Assembly (NCBI RefSeq): GCF_003987335.1
Contig: NZ_PIPK01000001.1
Coordinates: 310,001-374,000 of the forward strand
Length of the DNA: 64,000 bases
Direction: 5' to 3'
DNA from: Aliidiomarina maris
GTDB lineage: Bacteria; Pseudomonadota; Gammaproteobacteria; Enterobacterales; Alteromonadaceae
The notes beneath the pieces were generated by a model that was not told the origin of the DNA, searched no databases, and worked only from the letters and a program-made list of their open reading frames with translations. Each line of letters starts with the position of its first letter. The stretch's first letter is position 1. The translations under genes were made by a program, and so were the position numbers. Of this stretch, positions 41,650 to 50,409 are shown piece by piece.

Positions 41650-42411
41650 ATGCTTTATATCATTATTTTGCTCATTATCAGCCTTATCTTGTTGGCGGTT
41701 GGTGTGAATGCCTACCAACAACATCGACAGCGTCAAGAGCTTGAGCGCAGACAAAAGATCGCGCGTCATCGCCATACCTATGACGAGTCAGAAACCTTAA
41801 TTGCCAATGCCGGTGCTTTTCCGGTGGGTCGCGGTTTAGTGTATACCCTGCACGCGCGTGCTCGCGACTCGCTTAAACAGTTAGTTGAAGTTGATCCCAA
41901 GAACCAGCGCTACAAAGACCGGTTACAAGAATATGAAGACGTGATGCGTACGATGAAAGCCGATGACACGACTCTGGTCAACGAGCAGTTCACCCTACCG
42001 GATAGCGACAAACAGATTATCACCATGATTCAGTCGCTGAAGAAATTGCGTGCGGTGCTTAAAAAAGAGCATGCCCGTGGCCGTGTTGATGCAAAAACGT
42101 TTAATGAAGAGGACCGTCGCTTAGAGTTCTGTCAATTACGCATTACCGTCGAAAGCTTAAAGCGCCGTGGGCAGTCAGCGTTGCAATCGAACTTGACGGG
42201 TTCTGCACGCCAGTACTACGAAAAAGCGCTGTCGACACTGAATAACCAAAGCTACAGCAACGAGTATATTGTCGAGCATAAGCGCCAAGTCGAACAAACC
42301 CTTGAGGAAATCACTAGCTCATTGCGCGAAACTAATTCCCGCGATGCCGCGGAACGCGCGAAACAAGTTGATGAATTAGACGAACTATTTCAACCGAAGA
42401 AGAAGTGGTAA
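41650..42411 (+). CDS. Membrane-anchored, charged helical protein of unknown function
   Basis: 253 residues: one N-terminal transmembrane helix (about 2-22, IIILLIISLILLAVGV), then a very charged, mostly helical region rich in Arg, Lys, Glu and Gln that looks like a coiled coil or TPR-like fold (SLKQLVEVDPKNQRYKDRL and ARQYYEKALSTLNNQSYS have TPR-like spacing). It ends QPKKKW. No family with known function is recognised. Its stop overlaps the yciH start (TAATG), so the two are coupled, and the kinase gene upstream may be in the same message. Confidence 0.65.
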   Translation: MLYIIILLIISLILLAVGVNAYQQHRQRQELERRQKIARHRHTYDESETLIANAGAFPVGRGLVYTLHARARDSLKQLVEVDPKNQRYKDRLQEYEDVMRTMKADDTTLVNEQFTLPDSDKQIITMIQSLKKLRAVLKKEHARGRVDAKTFNEEDRRLEFCQLRITVESLKRRGQSALQSNLTGSARQYYEKALSTLNNQSYSNEYIVEHKRQVEQTLEEITSSLRETNSRDAAERAKQVDELDELFQPKKKW

Positions 42412-42743
42412 TGAGTTTAAAAGACCAATTATCCCAGTTGGTGTACAGCACTGACGCCGGGCGAATTGACCCAGCGCCCGCCGAACCCGAGCGCGGGCCG
42501 AGTGACGGTATTGTGCGCATTCAGCGTGAAACCAAAGGCCGTAAAGGCAAAGGGGTTACGATTATCCGTGGCCTAGCGTTGACGCCTGAGGAGCTCAAGC
42601 AGGTGGCGAAGCAGTTAAAAAAACACTGCGGTGTCGGTGGCAGCGTCAAAGGCTTTGATATTGAAATACAAGGCGACCAGCGCGACACCTGCAAAGCCTG
42701 GCTTGAGCGCCAAGGCCACCACGTCAAACTTGCGGGGGGCTAA
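42411..42743 (+). CDS. yciH: YciH/SUI1 (eIF1-like) translation factor
   Basis: 110-residue SUI1-fold protein. The conserved KGRKGKGVTIIRGL and KKHCGVGGSVKG segments match bacterial YciH, the homologue of eukaryotic initiation factor eIF1, which can affect start-codon fidelity. The ATG at 42411 overlaps the upstream stop, so an alternative GTG two codons earlier is unlikely. It is convergent with the regulator gene that follows. Confidence 0.9.
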   Translation: MSLKDQLSQLVYSTDAGRIDPAPAEPERGPSDGIVRIQRETKGRKGKGVTIIRGLALTPEELKQVAKQLKKHCGVGGSVKGFDIEIQGDQRDTCKAWLERQGHHVKLAGG

Positions 42744-42750
42744 GCAGGCC

Positions 42751-44427
42751 CTAGTCCCCACGCCTATCGATTCGTTGCAGAGGCATTTCACAGCGCACTG
42801 TGCGGCCATTATCACGCCAACTCAAATGGCTTGACAGCTCTCTAACCAAGTTAAGTCCACGTCCGTACTCAGTATCAGCCGTGTCGGCATCCAGGGCTGC
42901 AGTCGCAGAGCGTATCGGGCAGAAACCTTGTCCTGAGTCTGTGACTTCAATACACAACCTGCGTTGCTTGGGTTGAAACTGTAATTTCATGCGTACCCAG
43001 CCATCTTGCAGCGCCTCCAAGCGTTGCTGATACAACTGATAATAGGCTTCAAACCCTTCACTTGACTGCTTTAAGCTTGAGTCTAAATGTAAAATGCCGT
43101 GTTCAACCGCGTTATTATAGATTTCCTGTAACACGATGAATATCTGCGATTTATACGCGCCCAAACCCTCAATATTGGCCAGTGTAGAGACAATCCGATT
43201 GACTGGATTAACGCTTTTCAACTCCGCAGCCTGCAACTCAAAGGTCGCCTCAAAACCAAGCGGCGAAAGATCAACAGGCCGCGAGTCACGTTGCAGCCCA
43301 GTAGGTTTACAGCGTAACCACGCCATCGACACGTCGTCCCGTTGCGGCTTATGGCGCAAGCGTTGGCGTACTAGTTGGCTAAGCTCGCCCATATTGGTGA
43401 CTTGCGTGAGTATGTCTTGCAATCCCGCAATGCCCAACCAACCTTTGGCAGTCGGTAGTTCAATTAGCCCATCGGTGTATAGCAGCAAGCTATCGTCATG
43501 CTCCACGCGTAAGCTGGCAACCCGGCTATCGAATTCGCTATCAGACATGATGCCAAGGGCCAAATGGTCGGGCGCCAGCGCAGTGCTGACCTTGCCATTG
43601 CCGCGGATCAGCTGTGCAGGCGGAATTCCGCCATTCCAGTAGGTGACACGTTCGCCTGAGGCAGAAATTTCAAGGAGTAAGCCGGCTAAAAACATATCCG
43701 TCGGCAGCAGCTCGTGTAAACGACGGTTCATTTCGCGAACCATATCACCCACAGCTGCACCTTCATCGGCCATGCGAAAAAAAGTTTGTGAAATCGGCAA
43801 TGCACCCACCGCGGCTGACAAGCCGTGCCCGGTAAAGTCGCCAAGAAAAATGTACATATTGCCAAGCGGCCCAGGCGCCGCAAGTAGCACATCGCCGTTA
43901 AACATCGACATAGGCGACAAATAGGTGTGCAAATTTGGGTAGTCGAGATAATTACGCGCTAATGAATTTTGAAAAATATGCTCAACGATTTGGTGCTCAC
44001 GTTCAACACGGCTGGAATGGTACGCCAATGCTTTATTTTTTTCAGCCAGCGACATGTTTAATTCGCGATTACGATAATGCGCGCGCAATTTGGCTTCTAG
44101 CACCACAGACGCAAACGGTTTACTGATAAAATCGTCACCACCTGCCGCTAAGCAGTTAATGAGTGTTTGTTGATCGTCTAATGCGGTAATAAAAATAATT
44201 GGCAGGTGCACCCCAGCTGCCAAGTCTTTTAAGATAGGTGCGGTATCCAGGCCATTGCGACCGGGCATCAACACGTCAAGCAGGACAATATCGGGCTGAA
44301 ATATGGGCATCGCGGCAATTGCGGACTCGCCATCGTCAACCGATAAACACTGGTAACCAAAACCACTGACCATGTCACTTAATAGCAAACGATTACTATC
44401 AAGGTCATCTACAATGAGAACTCGCAT
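42751..44427 (-). CDS. Response regulator with PP2C phosphatase and anti-sigma-type kinase domains (CrsR/HsbR-like)
   Basis: Three-domain partner-switching regulator of 558 residues. The receiver (1-120) has D7-D8, acceptor D51 and the lysine in ISKPF. A SpoIIE-type PP2C phosphatase (about 160-380) keeps its metal residues in FLGDFTGHGLSAAVG, YTDGLIE and RDDVSMAWL. The C-terminal GHKL domain (about 430-550) has LQEIYNNAVEHG, EVTDSGQGF and EYGRGLNLV, like RsbW/SpoIIAB kinases. Such proteins (CrsR in Shewanella, HsbR in Pseudomonas) phosphorylate or dephosphorylate a STAS partner and control sigma-factor availability. Three bases from the STAS gene. Confidence 0.9.
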   Translation of the reverse strand: MRVLIVDDLDSNRLLLSDMVSGFGYQCLSVDDGESAIAAMPIFQPDIVLLDVLMPGRNGLDTAPILKDLAAGVHLPIIFITALDDQQTLINCLAAGGDDFISKPFASVVLEAKLRAHYRNRELNMSLAEKNKALAYHSSRVEREHQIVEHIFQNSLARNYLDYPNLHTYLSPMSMFNGDVLLAAPGPLGNMYIFLGDFTGHGLSAAVGALPISQTFFRMADEGAAVGDMVREMNRRLHELLPTDMFLAGLLLEISASGERVTYWNGGIPPAQLIRGNGKVSTALAPDHLALGIMSDSEFDSRVASLRVEHDDSLLLYTDGLIELPTAKGWLGIAGLQDILTQVTNMGELSQLVRQRLRHKPQRDDVSMAWLRCKPTGLQRDSRPVDLSPLGFEATFELQAAELKSVNPVNRIVSTLANIEGLGAYKSQIFIVLQEIYNNAVEHGILHLDSSLKQSSEGFEAYYQLYQQRLEALQDGWVRMKLQFQPKQRRLCIEVTDSGQGFCPIRSATAALDADTADTEYGRGLNLVRELSSHLSWRDNGRTVRCEMPLQRIDRRGD

Positions 44428-44430
44428 GCC

Positions 44431-44736
44431 TTAGTCGATATGGAATAATTTATCGAAACGCGCAATTTCTAAAATGTTACGAATTTCTGGTCGGCAATTG
44501 ACCAAGTGAATGGGCTTATCCCCTGCGCCCAGTGACTTACGCATATTCAGCAACATGCCCAGGGCGCAGCTGTCGATATATTCTGTTTCCCGAAAGTCTA
44601 CCACTACACTGTCAGTGCTCGCGTTCAAGTCACCGTAAGACTGACGAAACTGTTGCACCAAGCCAAAATCGAACTTGCCTTTGACATGAATAATAAATTG
44701 CTTTCCATCATTGGAGTATTCTGTCGAGAGTGTCAT
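44431..44736 (-). CDS. STAS-domain anti-anti-sigma factor (CrsA/HsbA-like)
   Basis: 101-residue single STAS domain of the SpoIIAA/RsbV type. The phosphorylatable serine is S56 in YIDSCALGML, at the conserved place. Unphosphorylated antagonist would bind the GHKL domain of the neighbouring regulator, or a sigma factor or anti-sigma factor, and be reset by its PP2C domain. It is upstream of and in the same direction as that gene with a three-base gap, so they form an operon. Confidence 0.9.
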   Translation of the reverse strand: MTLSTEYSNDGKQFIIHVKGKFDFGLVQQFRQSYGDLNASTDSVVVDFRETEYIDSCALGMLLNMRKSLGAGDKPIHLVNCRPEIRNILEIARFDKLFHID

Positions 44737-44839
44737 GAAAACCTTCTAATTTTATTTATAACTGATTGAATGACTTCACTTGTCAAAGCCCGCGCATTTT
44801 TTTAACCTGTGACCACATTATATATCAGGAATATTATTC

Positions 44840-45652
44840 ATGTCGGCGAATGCTTCGGACAGTTCATCTGCCAGCCACCTCTCGATTCTACTCATTGAGC
44901 CTTCTGAGGTACAACGTAAAGTTATCACCCGCCATTTAAAAAATGCAGGGGTTGAACAAATTGAAGGGGTCGGTAGCATTGCCGAAGCCAAACAAAAACT
45001 AGCCTATGCCAATCCAGATCTAGTCGCAAGTGCCATGTACTTCAGCGACGGCACTGCTGATGATTTACTTGATTTTATGTTCTCGCACAATCATTTACGT
45101 GACATCCCTTTTATGTTGGTGTCGAGCGAACATAAACGCAATTACCTGGAACAATATAAGCAGGCGGGTGTGGTTGCAATTCTGCCGAAACCTTTCACTA
45201 TTGACCATTTACAACGTGCGCTCAACGCAACTATCGACTTGATAGAACCGCAAACCATGCAACTTAAGAACTTTGAAACCGAAGACTTGCATGTACTTGT
45301 GGTCGATGACAGCACGACATCGCGACATTATCTCACCCGAGTGCTAAATAGTATCGGTGTTGAAGCGGTGGCCGAAGCGGAATCTGGCGACCAAGCGATT
45401 GCTTACTTAAGCGAGCATAGTGTGGATTTGATTGTCACCGATTATCACATGCCCAACATGAATGGGGATGAGTTCGCGAGCCGCGTGCGGGCGCAGTTAA
45501 ATGATGCCCACGTTCCTATTTTAATGGTTTCAGCCCGCGCTGATGAGCTTACTTTAGAGCAAATTGAGCAGGCTGGCGTGAATGCTTTGAGTGACAAACC
45601 CTTTGAGCCTGCCACCCTGCGGGCGCTGCTAAGCCGTATTTTAGACATTTAA
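44840..45652 (+). CDS. Dual-receiver response regulator with a degenerate first receiver
   Basis: 270 residues with two tandem receiver domains and no output domain. The second (about 150-268) is canonical: D156-D157, acceptor D201 in VTDYHMPNMNG, and KPF. The first (about 14-135) has E20-P21 in place of the acidic pair and A65 at the acceptor position (LVASAMYF), while keeping K117; it cannot be phosphorylated the usual way. Proteins of this shape can act as CheY-like sinks or adaptors. It is divergent from the STAS gene, which places it in the partner-switch region. Confidence 0.88.
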   Translation: MSANASDSSSASHLSILLIEPSEVQRKVITRHLKNAGVEQIEGVGSIAEAKQKLAYANPDLVASAMYFSDGTADDLLDFMFSHNHLRDIPFMLVSSEHKRNYLEQYKQAGVVAILPKPFTIDHLQRALNATIDLIEPQTMQLKNFETEDLHVLVVDDSTTSRHYLTRVLNSIGVEAVAEAESGDQAIAYLSEHSVDLIVTDYHMPNMNGDEFASRVRAQLNDAHVPILMVSARADELTLEQIEQAGVNALSDKPFEPATLRALLSRILDI

Positions 45653-45658
45653 AAAAAA

Positions 45659-45678
45659 GGGTTGCCCCATGGCAACCC
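45659..45678. terminator. Bidirectional terminator
   Basis: GGGTTGCC and GGCAACCC with a CCAT loop, flanked by eight As before and five Ts after, between the convergent dual-receiver gene and the amidohydrolase gene. It can end transcription from both sides. Confidence 0.9.
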
Positions 45679-45696
45679 TTTTTATCTGTGCAACTA

Positions 45697-46986
45697 TTAG
45701 CGTTGCTGGTACTTATGCCATAACTGACGTTGCTTATTGTCCATTTCGACCAAACGGCCATCAATAAACATATACTCAACCGAGTGGGTCAGCGGGTCCA
45801 GAATATCCCCTCTGGACACCACTAAACTGGCACTCTTACCCACTTCCAGCGAACCTAAGTCCTGCTCTACGCCCATAATTTTGGCGGGGCCCAAGGTCAC
45901 TGAATACAACGCAGTGGCATGATCAAGGCCAAAGGCAACGGCATGACCTGCAGCAAATGCCAGGTTACGAGTGTCCCAGTTACCCGGATACGCAATCGCG
46001 AAATCGACGCCTGCAGCGGCTAACTTAGCAGGTGTCGCGAAAGCTGTATCGTAGGCTTCATCCACACGCGCAGGTAGACCATAAGCGTCACCAAATACCA
46101 CGGCGACATCGCGCGCCGCTAATTCATCAGCCAGCATCCATGCATCGCGGCCACCGACAATGACTACATCAACACCCTGCTCATCGGCAAACTCGAGCGC
46201 CTGAGATATTTGACGACGGTCATCGGCATGCACATGCAACGCTTTGGTGCCGTCAAACAGCCCTAGCATGGCTTCCCAGCGCACATCTTCACGGCTTACG
46301 CTGCCAGCTTGTTTGGCGGTATGGTAAGCACGTGCTGTGGTAAATGTCTGGGTCAGCGCATCGCGCATTTCTTGTTGGGCGCGGCGTTGCTCTTCGGCAC
46401 TGCGGCGCTCCCAAGGTGAGCGGCTCAAGCCGACCGCAGGCCAGGTCACATGCATGGCCACATCGGCGCGTGTCAAGGCGTCGCTGTGATTCCACGCATC
46501 AAGATTCAACAAACTCGAACTACCCCGCACCAAGTTACCTTGTGGTACCACTTGAGCATGGGTAATGCCGTTATACCGAATGGTCGGAATAATCTGTGAA
46601 TCAGCATTGTAGGCGGTGTGGGTGCTTACCTCTGGGGTAACAAGCCCCACTTCATTGGTATCCACGGTAGCGCGTACTGCACTAATTTCCAGAATGCCTA
46701 AGGTCGTGTCCAATGCGATTAAGCCTGGGTAAACATGGTGCCCCGTGATATCAATCACCTGCGCATTGTCTGGGCGTTCTATCTGAGCACCGATAGCAGT
46801 AATCCGGCCGTCTTCAAACAGCAAATCACCTTCAACCTGACCGTGACTGACGGTCATTAAGGTTCCGCCTTGCAACACGATAGGACGTTCTTGTGCGCTA
46901 CCTGGCACGATATTATTCGCGTGGGCAGGTAAGGCCGCGCTCGCAGCCAGTAAAGCCGCACTGAGTAAACTGAGTGAATATTTCAT
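45697..46986 (-). CDS. Secreted amidohydrolase-fold protein, probably lacking the metal site
   Basis: 429 residues with a signal peptide (about 1-23, ending AHA). The composite beta-barrel of the amidohydrolase superfamily is visible (IVLQGGTLMTVSHGQ, DGRITAIGA, then C-terminal GSLEVGKSASLVVSRGDIL), but where a typical member has HxH after HVYPGLI this one has ALDTTLG. No full set of histidine ligands is seen, so it may be a non-catalytic partner of the larger gene upstream, which it overlaps by one base (TAATG). Periplasmic. Possible peptidase or imidazolonepropionase-like ancestry; the substrate is unknown. Confidence 0.75.
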   Translation of the reverse strand: MKYSLSLLSAALLAASAALPAHANNIVPGSAQERPIVLQGGTLMTVSHGQVEGDLLFEDGRITAIGAQIERPDNAQVIDITGHHVYPGLIALDTTLGILEISAVRATVDTNEVGLVTPEVSTHTAYNADSQIIPTIRYNGITHAQVVPQGNLVRGSSSLLNLDAWNHSDALTRADVAMHVTWPAVGLSRSPWERRSAEEQRRAQQEMRDALTQTFTTARAYHTAKQAGSVSREDVRWEAMLGLFDGTKALHVHADDRRQISQALEFADEQGVDVVIVGGRDAWMLADELAARDVAVVFGDAYGLPARVDEAYDTAFATPAKLAAAGVDFAIAYPGNWDTRNLAFAAGHAVAFGLDHATALYSVTLGPAKIMGVEQDLGSLEVGKSASLVVSRGDILDPLTHSVEYMFIDGRLVEMDNKQRQLWHKYQQR

Positions 46987-49900
46987 TAGTGGTGACCTCC
47001 GTGGCTGTGAGAATGACTATGCATTAAATGCTGACCAAAGTGCTCCGAATGCAGCGCGTGATCGCGCCACACATCGTGGTCGGTGTCACAATGCCAGCTT
47101 GGCTGTTGCTCACGGTAATTCGCACGGCTACCACGCAATGCATCACTGCCTGCGTCAAGTACACGCTGGACTAGCTGTTGGCGCTCACTTTCAATCTCGG
47201 CACGGCGGGCTAAATCTTGCTCGCGGTCAAAGTACTTCGCGCCTTCAATCCAGGTTTGTTGCACTTGGGCGTAGGCAGACAACGGATGCGCATTCCACAG
47301 CACAAAGTCTGCGTGCTTGCCCGCTTCCAAGCTACCCACTAAATCTGCTATTTCTAGCTGCATTGCCGGGTACAAAGTGATCATTTTCAACGCTTCTTGC
47401 TCATCCATGCCGCAATAACGCACTGATTTAGCCGCTTCGATATTCATCCGACGTTGTAAGTCGTTACTATCAGAGTTCAAGCTCGTCAATACGCCTTGGT
47501 CCATCATGGCACACGCGTTGTAAGGAATCGCGTCAAAGGCTTCAATTTTAAATGCCCACCAATCCGCAAATGTCGAAGCACGCGCGCCGTGAGCCGCCAT
47601 TTCTGGCGCCACTTTGTAGCCTTCTAAAATGTGCGTGAAAGTATGGATGTTAAAACCTAGCTCTTCCGCGGTTTGCATCAAAGCCACCACCTCAGAAGCA
47701 ACATACGAGTGCGCGTGAATATGGCGTTGCTCGGCTAAAATTTCAGCCAAGGCTTCAAGGCGATAATCACGTCTTGGTGGCGCGGTGCGGTTACGCTCAC
47801 GACGGTTCAAATTGGCATAATCGTCATGGGCTTGTTGGTACTCGCGAGCGGTGCGGAAGAAGTCGTGAATAATCGCATCGACCCCCATGCGCGTTTGCGG
47901 ATAACGGTTATTGGTAATACCCCAGTTACTTTGCTTGACGTTCTCACCCAGTGCCATTTTTATCGTCGGCGGTGTTTCGGTAAATTTCAAACCTTCCGCG
48001 TTTTGCCCCCAGCGCAGTTTAATATTTTGCCCCTGCCCCCCAATAGGATTGGCAGAACCGTGCAATAGGTGCGCAACTGTCGTACCCCCCGCTAACGAAC
48101 GATAGATATGCACATCATCCGGGTTTACGACGTCGCCAATCCGCACTTCCGAAGTAATCGCTTCGGTGCCCTCATTCACACCGCGTGCAATCGCAATGTG
48201 CGAATGCTCATCGACAATACCTGGGGTCACATGCATACCGGTGGCGTCGATTTCCGTATAACCGCGTGGTGTTGATAACCCCTGCCCGACGCGCACAATA
48301 CGACCATCGCGCACGATCATGTCCGCATTTTCAATGATACCCGCATCGCTTGAGGTCCAAATAGTGGCATTCTTGATAATTAGGTTGCGAGCCTGTGCTG
48401 GCGCGTCCACCCCAAGACCAATATTTGGAAAACTCAAGCGTGATACATACTCAATTTGTGCCGGTTCTTGCGCAGTTGCACTGCTTTCTTCCTGCTGTTG
48501 ACGTATCGCGCGAATTGCGTGGCTGCGACCCTCTGGGTCGGTGTAACTTCCACGCAGGTATTCACGACTGCCTGCACGCACAGTGAAGCGATATACACCC
48601 GCAAGACCAAATTCCTCAAGCTGAGCTGCGAAGCTAAGTGTGTCGGCATCGCGGCGCACATGGGCGAGATCAACCCGCGTGTCTGCTTGGCTTAATTGCC
48701 CGCGGTCCCGTGCACCGGTGTTAATCTGCAGGTTTAGACTTTGCCCGCCAACATTGAGCTCGTACTCACCCGCAAATTGGGTCGGATGCATAGGCTGAAT
48801 GACATGCTCGCGACCCTGCGTCCACACTGAGACTATCTCGCCATCGGCAAATAAATCTCCGCGCGTGATCACAAGATCAGCATGATATCCGGCGCTAATA
48901 CGACCGGAAGTCTCCTCTACCCCAGCAATACGCGCTGCCTGCGTGGTTAACGCAGCTAACGCCGTATCACGACCTAAACCATGGGCGACCGCTTTACGCA
49001 GGTTCGGTAAAAAGTCTTTGCGACTCTCCAGGCCATGCAACGTAAAGGCGAAGTCAATTCCAGCCGCGGCTAATTGCGCGGGGTTACCCGGCGCACGTTC
49101 CCAATGCCGTAAGTGGCCTAAATCGACATCCAATTCTGCAAATTCAGCACTCACATCCGGCGCGGCAGGGAAATTAAGTGGCACAACAAAACGGCTCGAA
49201 GTCGCGCGCATGTCGTCTATGCGCGCATATTCGTAGCCTGAACCAACAAAGGTGACTGGAATATCGAATTCCTGGAATACCTGATGGGCACGCAATACAT
49301 CGTGCTCATCACTGGTTTCAAAAATAACACCCTGATCCGCTAAGTTCTGCAAGCCAGCAAGGGCTGCATTGTATTCAAGTACAGAACCATCGCCCAGGGT
49401 GCGGCCTTGCGCTTCGTTATACCAGCGCGCATCGCTTAACGTTTGGCGAATTAATGCGATACTGCCCATCAGTGACGCGGGGTATTGCTGTTCCGAGCTG
49501 CCCTTGTCAAAGGAAGCAAATTGAGCCGCTCGAGGTCTATAAACCAGCTGGTTTGGAATGTCATTGGCTAACGAAATCGTGGTCGCGCGGCCACGAAAAA
49601 TGCCGTCCATGCGAGCCGATTGCACCGTGGTAAAACCTTGCTCGAGATAAGCTTTTGCTGCATCACCTTGATGGCTTAAGTGATCAACCCAATTAGTTTG
49701 CGAGTGAATCGCAGCATTGCTGGCGTTGCCGCCGCTTCTGGGGTTATCGTACTGGGCTGGGCGGTCACGGCGGTAACGTTCGGCCTGCCCTGGCTGAGGC
49801 ACACCGTAATTTGAATACGGGTCAATAAAACCTGGGTAAATCGTATACCCAGCCGCATCCACGATGCGTGCGCCTGCAGGCGCGCTATTATTGCGATTGA

Positions 49901-50114
49901 CGGCCGTGATCTTGCCATTTTCAATCACAATGGTCGCGTTCTCGAGTTGCTCACCCGGTTGGGCGACTACGGTCGCGTTTTGTAACGCCACCAAACTTGG
50001 ACTATTGTCGTGCAAACCGCGTACGGGCGTGGTCTGGCTGGCATGGGAGTGTCCCACAGCAACTGTACCAAGGGCCGCTAGTACGCAACTTGCGATGCGC
50101 CAGTTCCCGATCAT
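46986..50114 (-). CDS. Large secreted two-module amidohydrolase with histidine-rich tail
   Basis: 1042 residues with a signal peptide (about 1-25). An N-terminal amidohydrolase-like module (about 35-440) has lost its HxH motif (GFIDPYSNYG); a beta-rich middle segment (about 445-560) follows; the C-terminal module (about 575-960) keeps H637 and H639 in DEHSHIA, further histidines in IHAHSYVA and HTFTHILEGYK, and an aspartate in SLNSDSND, so it should be the catalytic one. The last 25 residues are histidine-rich (HSHSHSHGGHH), likely for metal loading. First gene of a two-gene operon; AAGGGGAAG precedes the ATG. Upstream, 50115-50409 holds no gene. Confidence 0.8.
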   Translation of the reverse strand: MIGNWRIASCVLAALGTVAVGHSHASQTTPVRGLHDNSPSLVALQNATVVAQPGEQLENATIVIENGKITAVNRNNSAPAGARIVDAAGYTIYPGFIDPYSNYGVPQPGQAERYRRDRPAQYDNPRSGGNASNAAIHSQTNWVDHLSHQGDAAKAYLEQGFTTVQSARMDGIFRGRATTISLANDIPNQLVYRPRAAQFASFDKGSSEQQYPASLMGSIALIRQTLSDARWYNEAQGRTLGDGSVLEYNAALAGLQNLADQGVIFETSDEHDVLRAHQVFQEFDIPVTFVGSGYEYARIDDMRATSSRFVVPLNFPAAPDVSAEFAELDVDLGHLRHWERAPGNPAQLAAAGIDFAFTLHGLESRKDFLPNLRKAVAHGLGRDTALAALTTQAARIAGVEETSGRISAGYHADLVITRGDLFADGEIVSVWTQGREHVIQPMHPTQFAGEYELNVGGQSLNLQINTGARDRGQLSQADTRVDLAHVRRDADTLSFAAQLEEFGLAGVYRFTVRAGSREYLRGSYTDPEGRSHAIRAIRQQQEESSATAQEPAQIEYVSRLSFPNIGLGVDAPAQARNLIIKNATIWTSSDAGIIENADMIVRDGRIVRVGQGLSTPRGYTEIDATGMHVTPGIVDEHSHIAIARGVNEGTEAITSEVRIGDVVNPDDVHIYRSLAGGTTVAHLLHGSANPIGGQGQNIKLRWGQNAEGLKFTETPPTIKMALGENVKQSNWGITNNRYPQTRMGVDAIIHDFFRTAREYQQAHDDYANLNRRERNRTAPPRRDYRLEALAEILAEQRHIHAHSYVASEVVALMQTAEELGFNIHTFTHILEGYKVAPEMAAHGARASTFADWWAFKIEAFDAIPYNACAMMDQGVLTSLNSDSNDLQRRMNIEAAKSVRYCGMDEQEALKMITLYPAMQLEIADLVGSLEAGKHADFVLWNAHPLSAYAQVQQTWIEGAKYFDREQDLARRAEIESERQQLVQRVLDAGSDALRGSRANYREQQPSWHCDTDHDVWRDHALHSEHFGQHLMHSHSHSHGGHH

Positions 50115-50409
50115 GTGTCTTCCCCTTTATGATGTTATTGTGCTTTTACTTTGCTACAGGTTAGCAATTCGTTATGGTCGTGTATGCACCTGTTATAATA
50201 TTGGCGTAATGTTAGGCGCTCACTATAATGTGTTGTAACAGTCTGGTTGAATCAGTTATCTTATTTGCCACTGTTGCTTCAAATACTTAGAGTATTAACG
50301 ATTGCCAAGGGTACGATAACAAGTACGTCACAAAATCAACATAGCAACCACGGCAAAATCACCGCTTTGCTCGACAAAGCGCACAACTGTCGGGTTAAGA
50401 GGTATTAAA
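50115..50409. other. Longest gene-free interval (295 bases) between divergent genes
   Basis: Holds the leaders of the amidohydrolase operon (minus strand) and of the cytochrome c' gene (plus strand). I see no ORF with a ribosome-binding site and no RNA gene. A/T-rich stretches such as TATTATAAC on the minus strand could be -10 boxes, but no convincing -35 partner is present. Confidence 0.5.
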
